Both the position numbers and the translations under genes were made by a program. DNA of 64,000 nucleotides from JAKAVN01 sp963796565 (GTDB lineage: Bacteria; Desulfobacterota; Binatia; Binatales; Binataceae). Below the pieces are notes generated by a model. That model was given only the letters and a program-made list of their open reading frames with translations. It ran no database searches and was not told where the DNA came from. The stretch is from assembly GCA_963796565.1 (NCBI GenBank), contig CAWCMA010000007.1, forward strand, positions 558,001-622,000, given 5' to 3'. Shown piece by piece: positions 25,749 to 33,977 of this stretch (positions are counted from its first letter, which is position 1; every line of letters starts with the position of its first letter).

Positions 25749-26900
25749 ATGGCATCCCGCGCACCCGCCACGCGAAAACCCAGGGGCTCCGCCATCCCGA
25801 CTCCGGCGGACACGCCGAATCTCGCCGGTCTCGACGGCCTGCGCGCGCAGATCGACGCGATCAACGTCAAGCTCGTGCGCCTGCTCAACCAGCGCGCGAA
25901 AGCCGCGCAAGCCATCGGGCATATCAAGCAGGCCGGCGGCGCCGCGATCTACCAGCCCGCGCGCGAGCGTGCGGTGCTCGACCGGGTGACGGCGCTTAGT
26001 GACGGGCCGCTTGACGGCGAGCATCTGCGGCGCATCTTCGTCGAGATAATCTCGGCCTGCACGGCCCTCGAGCATCCACAGCGCGTCGCGTTTCTGGGCC
26101 CCCCGCATACCTATTCGCACGAGGCCGCGCGGATGCGCTTCGGTTCGAGCGCGGAGTTCGTCGCCGAGCCCTCGATCGCGGCGGTGTTCGCCGCGCTGGA
26201 CACCGCGCGCGCCGACTTCGGCGTGGTCCCGGTGGAGAATTCGAGCGAGGGCTCGGTGACGCTGACCCTCGATTTGCTGATCGACACGCCGCTGGTGATC
26301 ATCGGCGAGGTGCTGCTGCCGATCCGCCACGCCCTGATGTCGCGCGCGGGCGACGCCGCGACGATTGCGGTCATCTATTCCCATCAGCAGTCGCTCGGCC
26401 AGTGCCGCAACTATCTGGCCGTCAACTTTCCGCATTGCAGGCTCGAGGCGGCGGCCTCCAACACGGCGGCGGCCGAGCGCGCGGCGGCCGAGCCCGGCGC
26501 GGCGGCGATCGCCTCGGAGGAGGCGGCGGCACCGTATGGGCTCCGCGTGATCGCGCGCAATATCCAGGACTCGGCGCGGAACACCACGCGCTTTCTGGTG
26601 ATCGGGCACCATCCGGCCGGCCGCACCGGCTCCGACAAGACCACCGCGCTGTTCGCGGTGCGCGATCAGGTCGGCGCGCTCAACCAGGCGCTCAACGTAT
26701 TCGCCCGCAACCGGATCAACATCTCGAAAATCGAATCGCGCCCGCTGCGCTCGCGCCCGTGGGAGTACCTGTTTTTCGTCGACTTGCACGGCCATCGCGA
26801 AGACCCGGGGCTCAAACGGGCGCTCGCCGCGCTGGAGCGCAAAGCTCTTTTTTTGAAAGTGCTGGGATCGTATCCTGAGGGCAGGCAGCCCGCCGCATAG
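25749..26900 (+). CDS. pheA: Bifunctional chorismate mutase/prephenate dehydratase PheA
   Basis: Phenylalanine-pathway enzyme of 383 aa. An AroQ chorismate mutase domain is at about 25-110 (LRAQIDAINVKLVRLLNQRAKAAQ). A prephenate dehydratase domain is at about 115-295 (VAFLGPPHTYSHEAA; the TRF motif in NTTRFLVIG). A C-terminal ACT domain at about 305-375, including the ESRP element, would bind phenylalanine for feedback inhibition. It opens the pheA-hisC-tyrA-cmk-rpsA-ihfB group. Confidence 0.95.
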   Translation: MASRAPATRKPRGSAIPTPADTPNLAGLDGLRAQIDAINVKLVRLLNQRAKAAQAIGHIKQAGGAAIYQPARERAVLDRVTALSDGPLDGEHLRRIFVEIISACTALEHPQRVAFLGPPHTYSHEAARMRFGSSAEFVAEPSIAAVFAALDTARADFGVVPVENSSEGSVTLTLDLLIDTPLVIIGEVLLPIRHALMSRAGDAATIAVIYSHQQSLGQCRNYLAVNFPHCRLEAAASNTAAAERAAAEPGAAAIASEEAAAPYGLRVIARNIQDSARNTTRFLVIGHHPAGRTGSDKTTALFAVRDQVGALNQALNVFARNRINISKIESRPLRSRPWEYLFFVDLHGHREDPGLKRALAALERKALFLKVLGSYPEGRQPAA

Positions 26901-26920
26901 CACGGCCGCCCGCAAGCGCC

Positions 26921-28036
26921 TTGATAAAAGCCGACGATTTGGTTCTGCCCGCGGTTGCCGCGCTCCATCCCTACGAGCCCGGCAAGCCGATCGAAGAGGT
27001 CCAGCGCGAGCTGGGTATTGGCGAGCCGGCCAAGCTCGCCTCCAACGAGAATCCGGCCGGTCCGTCGCCGATGGCGGTGGCCGCGATTCGCGCCGCGCTC
27101 AGCGACCTCCATCGCTACCCCGACGGCTCGAGCTGGACGCTGCGCCACAAGCTTGCGGCCAGGCATCAGGTGAGCCCCGAGCAGATTTTCATGGGCTCGG
27201 GCTCGTGCGAGATCCTGAACCTGCTGGTCTATCTTTTCATGCGTCCCGGCCTGAACGCGGTGATCGCGGAGCACTCGTTCGTCATCTACCAGCTTGCGAT
27301 CGCGGCCTCCGGCGGGGCGGCCAAAGTGGTTCCGCTGCGCGAGGACTATGTCTTCGACCTCGACGCGATGGCCTCCGCGATCGACGACAACACGCGCCTG
27401 GTGTTCCTCGGCAATCCAAATAATCCGACCGGTACCATTTATCACAGGGCCGAGTGGCATCGCTTCCTTCAACGCGTGCCCGAGCGCGTGGTGATCGTTG
27501 CCGACGAGGCTTATTTCGAGTTCGTACGCGACCCCGAGTATCCCGATTCGATGCTGGATCACGAGGACGGGCGCCGGATGCTGGTGACGCTGCGCACCTT
27601 CTCGAAAATTTTCGGCCTGGCGGGGCTCCGCGTGGGTTACTCGGTGGCGCGCGAAGACATCACGCGCCTGCTCAACAACGTACGCCAGCCATTCAATGTC
27701 ACCTCGCTCGCCCTGGTCGCGGCGGAAGCCGGGATGGACGACCACGAGCACGTGCGGCGCACGCTCGAGATCAACGCGAACGGGATGGCCTACCTGGAGG
27801 GCGAGTTCCGCCGCCTCGGCTTGCCGTTTTTGCCGAGCCAGGCCAACTTCATCCTGGTCGAGGTCGGTGAGGGGCGTACGATTTACGAAAAGCTTCTGCA
27901 ACAGGGCGTAATCGTCCGTCCGATGAACGGCTATGGGCTGCCGCGCCACGTCCGGATCAGTATCGGACTTAAGGAAGAGAACCATCGGATGGTGGCCGCG
28001 CTCGAACGCGTGCTGCGGAGCCAACCTTCGCGTTAG
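26921..28036 (+). CDS. hisC: Histidinol-phosphate/aromatic aminotransferase (HisC family)
   Basis: PLP-dependent class I/II aminotransferase of 371 aa. LASNENPAGPSP, NPNNPTGT, DEAYFEF and the PLP-lysine motif TFSKIFGLAGLRVGY are present. It starts at a TTG 20 nt after pheA. Its place between pheA and tyrA suggests it works mainly as an aromatic aminotransferase, making phenylalanine and tyrosine, as proposed for the equivalent supraoperon of Pseudomonas. That role is inference. Confidence 0.9.
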   Translation: MIKADDLVLPAVAALHPYEPGKPIEEVQRELGIGEPAKLASNENPAGPSPMAVAAIRAALSDLHRYPDGSSWTLRHKLAARHQVSPEQIFMGSGSCEILNLLVYLFMRPGLNAVIAEHSFVIYQLAIAASGGAAKVVPLREDYVFDLDAMASAIDDNTRLVFLGNPNNPTGTIYHRAEWHRFLQRVPERVVIVADEAYFEFVRDPEYPDSMLDHEDGRRMLVTLRTFSKIFGLAGLRVGYSVAREDITRLLNNVRQPFNVTSLALVAAEAGMDDHEHVRRTLEINANGMAYLEGEFRRLGLPFLPSQANFILVEVGEGRTIYEKLLQQGVIVRPMNGYGLPRHVRISIGLKEENHRMVAALERVLRSQPSR

Positions 28037-28047
28037 TCGCGATTTTC

Positions 28048-28066
28048 CGAAAATTAACAATTTTCG
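28048..28066 (+). terminator. Weak hairpin downstream of hisC
   Basis: CGAAAATT (28048-28055) pairs perfectly with AATTTTCG (28059-28066), with the loop AAC. It is AT-rich and could cause pausing, but no T-tract follows the stem. It may reduce readthrough into tyrA. Confidence 0.3.
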
Positions 28067-28231
28067 ATGGGCCGAAACGAGCGTGGCAGCGGCCGATGTG
28101 GTATCCTCTGGCGGCGCCCGGCTCTTCCGCGGCTGTTCCACCTCACGTTTTGACTTACTCAACCCTCCAATCTTCGAAGTTTCGATCCGATTTGGCCGAT
28201 TCGGCAGGCATTTCGGCGGACACTTCAGCGG

Positions 28232-29113
28232 ATGCCACAAGCTGACCATATGGCGCCGCTGTTCAAGCAGATGACCGTGTGCGGAGTCGGCCTTATCGGC
28301 GGCTCGCTCGCGTTGATCGCCAAACAAAAGGGCCTGGTCGAGCGGGTGGTCGGCTTGGGCCGCACGCAAAAGAATCTCGACCTCGCGCTGGAGCGCAGGA
28401 TCATCGACCGTGCGACGCGCGACCCCGCGGAGGCCGCTAGCGGTGCCGACCTGGTGATGCTGGCGGTGCCGATATGCACGATGCCTGAGACGCTGGCCGC
28501 GATGATGGATCATCTGCCGCCCGCGGCGGTGATAACCGACGTCGGGAGCGTCAAGGGATGGGTGGTGCGCGAGCTCGAGCCGCTGCTCGGCCCAAAGATG
28601 GCGCTGGTGGCGGCGCATCCGGTGGCTGGCAAAGAGACCACTGGCGCCGGCGCCGCGGACGAGAGCCTGTTCATCGGGCGGCGCACGATAATCACGCCGT
28701 CGGCGCGGAGCACGCCCGACGCAATCGATGGCGTCGAGCGGCTGTGGCGCGCGACCGGGTCGCTGGTGGAGCGGATGGCGCCGGACGAGCATGACCAGAT
28801 CCTCGCGCGCGCGAGCCATCTGCCGCAGGTGATCGCGAGCGCGTTGGCGGCGGCGCTGTCCGGCGAGCGGGTGGGCGAGCACGAGGCGGCGGCCTACGGC
28901 GCCGGTGGATTGCGCGACACCACGCGGATCGCTGCCTCGTCGGCCGAGATGTGGCGGGACATCGTGCTGACCAATCGCGACGCGATCATCGACGCGCTGG
29001 GGCTCTTTCGCTGCGCGCTGGACGAGTTCGAGCACGCGATTCGCACGGGCGACGTCGCGCGCTTCGAGGAGATTTTCAACCGCGGACGCATGATGCGCGA
29101 GGCTTTGAAATGA
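28232..29113 (+). CDS. tyrA: Prephenate/arogenate dehydrogenase TyrA
   Basis: Tyrosine-pathway dehydrogenase of 293 aa. The NAD(P)-binding motif GVGLIGGSLA is near residues 18-27, then DVGSVKG and HPVAGKETTGAG, and the catalytic-domain motif SHLPQVIASALA. Later ATGs (28250, 28271) could be the true start. Its stop overlaps the cmk start (ATGA). aroA, which normally follows tyrA in this gene order, is missing. Confidence 0.93.
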   Translation: MPQADHMAPLFKQMTVCGVGLIGGSLALIAKQKGLVERVVGLGRTQKNLDLALERRIIDRATRDPAEAASGADLVMLAVPICTMPETLAAMMDHLPPAAVITDVGSVKGWVVRELEPLLGPKMALVAAHPVAGKETTGAGAADESLFIGRRTIITPSARSTPDAIDGVERLWRATGSLVERMAPDEHDQILARASHLPQVIASALAAALSGERVGEHEAAAYGAGGLRDTTRIAASSAEMWRDIVLTNRDAIIDALGLFRCALDEFEHAIRTGDVARFEEIFNRGRMMREALK

Positions 29114-29808
29114 CGCGCTCGCGTCCGGTGGAGGCGCCAGTGGTTGCGATCGACGGGCCGGTCGGCGCGGGCAAATCGACCGTCGCCCGGCGCCTGGCCG
29201 AGGTGCTCGGATTCGAATACGTCAACACCGGCGCGATGTACCGCGCGGTCGCGGTGGCGGCGCGCGCCGCCGGCATCGGCGACGACGACCCCGAGGCCGA
29301 GCGCAAGCTCGGCGCGCTGCTTGAGACGACGCGGATCGAATTTTCAGCCGGGCGCATCATGCTCGACGGCCGCGACATAAGCGCCGAGGTCGGAACGCCC
29401 GCGATGAGCGAGAGCGCGTCGCGGCTATCGACGCTCGGCGTGGTGCGCACGCGGATGCGCGAGCTGCAGCGCGCGGCCGGCGAGCGCGGCGGGGTGGTGA
29501 TGGAAGGCCGCGACATCGGCACCGCGGTCTTTCCCGACGCCGAGTACAAATTCTTTCTCGACGCCAGCGCCGAAGTGCGCGCCGAGCGGCGCTGGCGCGA
29601 GCTGGCCGCGCACGGGGTCGAGATCGCGCGGGAAGAAGTGCTCGCGCAACTGCAGGAACGCGATCGGCGCGATCGCGGTCGCGAGCTGGCGCCGCTTAGG
29701 CCGGCGCTCGACGCGGAAGTCGTCGACGCGAGCCGGATGGATGTCGAAGAGGTCGTAACGCTGATGGCCGCGCGCGTCCGGGCCAGTGGCGGCGGAGCTA
29801 GGACTTGA
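29110..29808 (+). CDS. cmk: Cytidylate kinase
   Basis: Phosphorylates CMP/dCMP, 232 aa. P-loop GPVGAGKST is at residues 16-24, then YVNTGAMYRAVA and GRDIGTAVFPDA. It starts within the tyrA stop (ATGA overlap). The cmk-rpsA-ihfB order is widely conserved. Confidence 0.95.
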   Translation: MTRSRPVEAPVVAIDGPVGAGKSTVARRLAEVLGFEYVNTGAMYRAVAVAARAAGIGDDDPEAERKLGALLETTRIEFSAGRIMLDGRDISAEVGTPAMSESASRLSTLGVVRTRMRELQRAAGERGGVVMEGRDIGTAVFPDAEYKFFLDASAEVRAERRWRELAAHGVEIAREEVLAQLQERDRRDRGRELAPLRPALDAEVVDASRMDVEEVVTLMAARVRASGGGART

Positions 29809-29870
29809 AACGCACAGAGCTGGGCGGTATGCATTGCTGTAGCCTCGAATTCCGGGGAAGGTCCCACTAA

Positions 29871-31616
29871 ATGGAGAAAGAGTTGTCTGACAAGGTGCAT
29901 GGAGGAGATAATGACTTCGAGTCGCTGATGGAACAGAGCCTCAGGGCTCCCCGCCCCGGTGATGTGCTCACCGGAACGGTTCTTCTGATCACGCGCGACA
30001 GCGTCATCATCGATATCAATTACAAGTGCGAAGGGCAGGTGCCTCTCGCCGAGTTCCTCGACCACGAGGGCAACCCCGTGGTCAGGGAAGGCGACGAGGT
30101 TGACGTCTATTTCGAGGGCACCGAGACCGACAACGGCACGGTCACCCTCTCGCACGCCAAGGCGGAGAAGTTCAAGGTCTGGCGCGAGCTCGAGCGCGCG
30201 TTCCAGAACGAGATGCCGGTCGAGGGCGTGATCCTCGGCAAGGTCAAGGGCGGCTTGCAGGTCGATATCGGCGTGCCGGCCTTCCTGCCGGGCTCGCACG
30301 TCGACATCCGCCCGGCCCGCAACCTGGACCGCTACGTCGGCCAGCGCGGGCGCTTCCAGTTGCTCAAGTTCAATCGCGCGCGCGGCAACGTGGTGGTCTC
30401 GCGCCGCGCCGTGATCGAGCGCGAGCGGACCGAGCTCAAGGAACAGACCCTCAAGGTGCTCGAAGAGGGCGTGATCCTCGAAGGCGTGGTCAAGAACATC
30501 ACCGACTACGGCGCCTTCGTCGATCTCGGCGGGCTCGACGGCCTGCTGCACATCACCGACATGTCGTGGGGCCGCCTGCAGCATCCTTCCGAAGCGGTCA
30601 AGGTTGGCGACAAGGTCAAGGTGGTGGTGCTCAAGTACGATCCTTCGCGCGAGCGCGTGTCGCTCGGCATGAAGCAGATCATGGCCGACCCATGGGCGCG
30701 CTCGGCGGAGAATTATCCGGTCGGCGCGCGCTTCAAGGGCAAGGTCGTGAGCGTCACCGACTACGGCGCCTTCGTCGAGCTGGAGAAAGGCGTCGAGGGG
30801 CTGATCCACGTCTCCGAGATGAGCTGGAGCAAGCGCGCGGTGCATCCCTCCAAGGTCGTCAACCAGGGCGACCTGGTCGAGGTCCAGGTGCTGGGCGTCG
30901 ACGAAGCCAACCGGCGCATCTCGCTCGGACTTAAGCAGACCGAGCCCAATCCATGGGAAGAGCTCGCACAGCAGCATCCGGTTGGCAGCCTGGTCAAAGG
31001 GAAGGTCAAGTCGATCACCGACTTCGGCGTGTTCGTCGAAATCGAACCGGGGATCGACGGCCTGGTGCATATCTCGGACCTCTCGTGGACCAAGAAGGTG
31101 CGCCATCCCTCGGAGGTTTATAAGAAAGGTGACGACGTGGAGGCCACCGTGCTCGGCATCGACGTCGAGAATGAGCGCGTGAGCCTCGGCGTCAAGCAGC
31201 TCACGCCCGACCCGTGGTCGAGCGTGGCGCAGCGTTATCCGCTCAACACGCGGGTGCGCGGCAAGGTGAGTTCGGTGGCGGATTTCGGCGTATTCGTCGA
31301 GCTGGAGGAAGGGATCGAGGGACTGATCCACATCTCGCAGCTCAGCAACGAGCGGGTCGACAAGCCCTCCTCGCTGTTCAAGGTTGACGACGAGATCGAA
31401 GCTATCGTGGTGCAGGTCGACAGCCGCGAGCGCCGGATCGGGCTCTCGGTCAAGGCCGTCAAGCAGCACGAAGAGCGCGAGGAGATGCAGGCCTATCTCA
31501 AGCGCGAGCACGAGGCGGCGCGCTTTTCGATGGAAGACATCCTCAACGAAGAGCTCCGGCTCGATCGCGACGAGAGCGGCCGCACCGCTCCGCGCGGGCA
31601 AAGACGCGACCGTTAG
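29871..31616 (+). CDS. rpsA: 30S ribosomal protein S1
   Basis: RNA-binding ribosomal protein of 581 aa with six S1 repeats (about residues 30-100, 110-180, 195-265, 280-350, 367-437, 454-522). The repeats carry DYGAFVDLGGLDGLLHITDM-type motifs, most regular in repeats 3-6. It delivers structured mRNAs to the ribosome. GGGGAAGG is upstream of the ATG. The acidic C-terminal tail is short. Confidence 0.97.
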   Translation: MEKELSDKVHGGDNDFESLMEQSLRAPRPGDVLTGTVLLITRDSVIIDINYKCEGQVPLAEFLDHEGNPVVREGDEVDVYFEGTETDNGTVTLSHAKAEKFKVWRELERAFQNEMPVEGVILGKVKGGLQVDIGVPAFLPGSHVDIRPARNLDRYVGQRGRFQLLKFNRARGNVVVSRRAVIERERTELKEQTLKVLEEGVILEGVVKNITDYGAFVDLGGLDGLLHITDMSWGRLQHPSEAVKVGDKVKVVVLKYDPSRERVSLGMKQIMADPWARSAENYPVGARFKGKVVSVTDYGAFVELEKGVEGLIHVSEMSWSKRAVHPSKVVNQGDLVEVQVLGVDEANRRISLGLKQTEPNPWEELAQQHPVGSLVKGKVKSITDFGVFVEIEPGIDGLVHISDLSWTKKVRHPSEVYKKGDDVEATVLGIDVENERVSLGVKQLTPDPWSSVAQRYPLNTRVRGKVSSVADFGVFVELEEGIEGLIHISQLSNERVDKPSSLFKVDDEIEAIVVQVDSRERRIGLSVKAVKQHEEREEMQAYLKREHEAARFSMEDILNEELRLDRDESGRTAPRGQRRDR

Positions 31617-31652
31617 AGCGCAAGAGCATAGGGCAGGAATACGGGTGATCCG

Positions 31653-31961
31653 ATGACCAAGCGCGGCATCATCGAAGAATTGCTGGCACGGCATCAGAAA
31701 TTCTCGCACCGCCAGTCCGAGACCATCGTCAACGCGATGTTCGAAGAGATGGCTCGGGTGCTGACTCGCGGCGGGCGCATCGAAATCCGCGGCTTCGGCA
31801 GCTTCGGGGTCAAGGAACGCCGCGCCCGTCAGGGCCGCAATCCGCGCACCGGCGACCTGGTCGCAGTGGAGGCCAAGCGGGTTCCCTTCTTCCGCACCGG
31901 CAAGGAGTTGCGCGCGGGTCTCAATGGCGCAGAGCAGGACGCCCAAGCGCGCTCGGCGTAA
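31653..31961 (+). CDS. ihfB: Integration host factor beta/HU-family DNA-binding protein
   Basis: Nucleoid protein of 102 aa. The full HU/IHF fold is present, including GRIEIRGFGSFGVKERRARQ and the beta-arm GRNPRTGD, ending in the VPFFRTGKELR element. It follows rpsA by 36 nt, the classical position of ihfB. Its 3' end overlaps the HIT gene by 38 nt. Confidence 0.92.
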   Translation: MTKRGIIEELLARHQKFSHRQSETIVNAMFEEMARVLTRGGRIEIRGFGSFGVKERRARQGRNPRTGDLVAVEAKRVPFFRTGKELRAGLNGAEQDAQARSA

Positions 31962-32496
31962 GCGCACTGGGCCCGAGCCCCCAAGCGAGCCACTGCGGCT
32001 GTGGGCGCCCTGGCGCGGGGCTTACCTGCGGACCGCCGGCAAGCCCGACCGCGGATGCATCTTTTGTTTCGGCACGCCCGGGGCGCGCGAGCGTCGCCGC
32101 CGCCTGGTGCTTTACGCGGGGCCGCTCGCGCTGGTGATGCTCAACCGCTACCCATACAACAACGGCCACCTGATGATCGCGCCGCGGCGCCATGTCGCCT
32201 CGCCCGAATTGCTCGAGCGCGCCGAGCGCGCCGCGCTGGCCGAATTGCAGGCCGCCGCGGTCAAGCTTTTGCGCCCCGCGTTCAACTGCGACGGCTTCAA
32301 CCTCGGCGCCAATCTGGGGCGCGTCGCGGGCGCGGGTTTCGCCGATCACATGCACTGGCACGTGGTGCCGCGATGGCAGGGTGACGTCAATTTCATGCCG
32401 GTGCTGGCGGCCACCCGCGTTATCTCGCAACATCTGGAGGAGACCTTCGATCTGCTCGAGCCGCTTTTCAAGACGGTCGGCGCTGCCATATCCTAA
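31924..32496 (+). CDS. HIT family protein (Ap4A phosphorylase/hydrolase-like)
   Basis: Histidine-triad nucleotide-binding protein, 190 aa. The catalytic HMHWHVVPR (HxHxH) is at about residues 142-150 and CIFCFGTPG near 45, as in diadenosine-polyphosphate phosphorylases. The ATG at 31924 lies inside ihfB. LWAPWR near residue 22 is usually close to the N-terminus in this family, so the first 20 residues may be an extension or a later start may be used. Confidence 0.85.
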   Translation: MAQSRTPKRARRKRTGPEPPSEPLRLWAPWRGAYLRTAGKPDRGCIFCFGTPGARERRRRLVLYAGPLALVMLNRYPYNNGHLMIAPRRHVASPELLERAERAALAELQAAAVKLLRPAFNCDGFNLGANLGRVAGAGFADHMHWHVVPRWQGDVNFMPVLAATRVISQHLEETFDLLEPLFKTVGAAIS

Positions 32497-32530
32497 AAGC
32501 CGGGATGGAACCTCCCAACTGGATTTCCAA

Positions 32531-33940
32531 ATGAAGCAAGACTTGCTCAAGATTCGCACGCTGGGCGAATTGCGCGCGGCGGGCGTCGAGGTATTGCCGG
32601 TCAGGCTCGAGATGCGCCGCAACCTGGTCGAACGGCTGCGCGCGCGCGAGCGCATCCTGCCCGGCATCATCGGCTACGACCAGAGCGTGCTGCCCGAGAT
32701 CGAAAACGGCGTGCTCGCCGGCCATCACATGATCTTCCTGGGCGAGCGCGGGCAGGCCAAGTCGCGGCTCATCCGGCTGCTCGCCGACCTGCTCGACGAG
32801 CGCGTGGCGGCGGTCAAGGGCTGCGAGATCAACGACGATCCGTATAAGCCAATTTGCGGCACCTGCCGGCGGCGGGCGTCCGAGTTCGGCGAGGAACTGG
32901 AAATCGAATGGATCGGACGCGAGCGGCGCTACGCCGAGAAGCTGGCGACGCCCGACGTCTCGGTGGCCGACCTGATCGGCGAAATCGATCCGATCAAGGT
33001 GGCCGAGGGGCGCTACCTCGCCGACGAGGAGACCATCCACTACGGCCTCATCCCGCGCACCAACCGCGGCATCTTCGCCATCAACGAGCTGCCCGACCTG
33101 ACCGAGAAGGTCCAAGTGGGGCTGTTCAATCTGATGGAAGAGAAAGACGTTCAGATCAAGGGCTACCGGGTTCGCCTGCCGCTCGACCTGGTGTTCGTGG
33201 CCAGCGCCAATCCCGAGGATTACACCTCGCGCGGCCGGATCATCACGCCGCTCAAGGACCGTTTCGACATCCAGATTCGCACCCACTACCCGCGCACGAT
33301 CGAGGATGAAATTGCGATCATGGACCAGGAGTGCGGCTACCCGGCGAGCGCCGGGATGGCGCTGCGGGTCCCGCCCTTCATCAAGGAAGTGGTCGCGCAG
33401 CTCACCTTCGAGGCGCGCGCCTCCAACGAGATCAACCAGAGCTCGGGGGTCTCGGTGCGGGTCTCGATCAACAATTTCGAATCCGTGATCTCCAACGCCG
33501 AGAAGCGCGCCGTGCGCCTGGGCGACAATGAGATCGTGCCGCGGCTGTCCGACCTGCCCTCGCTCTATGCCTCGACCGCGGGCAAAATCGAGCTCGAATA
33601 CGTGGGCGAGGACAAGAAGGAGGAGGACCTTATCGAGCGCCTTCTCAACCGTGCGGTGCTCAAGGTTTTCGATCGCTATTTCAAGGCCGACGACTTGCGC
33701 CGCGTGGCCGCGTATTTCGAGGGCGGATGGGGCGTGGAGGTCTCCGACGACTCGCCGTCCTCCGAGTATCTCGACGCCTTGCGCGAAGTGCCGGGGCTGC
33801 GCGAGGCGGTCGAACAGCTCGGCTCATTCGAGACGCCAGGCCTGATGGCGGCCGCGAGCGAGCTGGTGTTCGAGGGCCTGCACCTGCATCAGAAGCTCAA
33901 CAAGGAGCGTCAGGGCGGGCGCTTCGCCTATCACGCCTGA
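32531..33940 (+). CDS. AAA+ ATPase, Mg-chelatase/MoxR-like
   Basis: AAA+ ATPase of 469 aa related to magnesium chelatase ChlI/MoxR. P-loop GERGQAKS is at residues 71-78. A cysteine motif C98-X10-C109-X2-C112 (with CGTC) follows immediately and could bind a metal; it is not part of canonical ChlI. Walker B and sensor-1 regions are IFAINELPDL and FVASANPEDY. Long C-terminal helical region. It pairs with the VWA gene 37 bp downstream, the usual arrangement in metal-insertion or complex-remodelling systems. The start at 32531 is preferred over the long upstream frame, which overlaps the HIT gene. Confidence 0.85.
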   Translation: MKQDLLKIRTLGELRAAGVEVLPVRLEMRRNLVERLRARERILPGIIGYDQSVLPEIENGVLAGHHMIFLGERGQAKSRLIRLLADLLDERVAAVKGCEINDDPYKPICGTCRRRASEFGEELEIEWIGRERRYAEKLATPDVSVADLIGEIDPIKVAEGRYLADEETIHYGLIPRTNRGIFAINELPDLTEKVQVGLFNLMEEKDVQIKGYRVRLPLDLVFVASANPEDYTSRGRIITPLKDRFDIQIRTHYPRTIEDEIAIMDQECGYPASAGMALRVPPFIKEVVAQLTFEARASNEINQSSGVSVRVSINNFESVISNAEKRAVRLGDNEIVPRLSDLPSLYASTAGKIELEYVGEDKKEEDLIERLLNRAVLKVFDRYFKADDLRRVAAYFEGGWGVEVSDDSPSSEYLDALREVPGLREAVEQLGSFETPGLMAAASELVFEGLHLHQKLNKERQGGRFAYHA

Positions 33941-33977
33941 GGCTTGAGCAAGGCGCGGAGCGACGCCCGATGATCCG

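Noticed and set aside
29076..31967. 963-aa minus-strand ORF opposite cmk, rpsA and ihfB
   Set aside because: It is antisense to three clear genes and looks like low-complexity Asp/His/Leu translation of high-GC codons. The same applies to 26666-29035, 20890-22794, 38756-40564 and 4024-5553.
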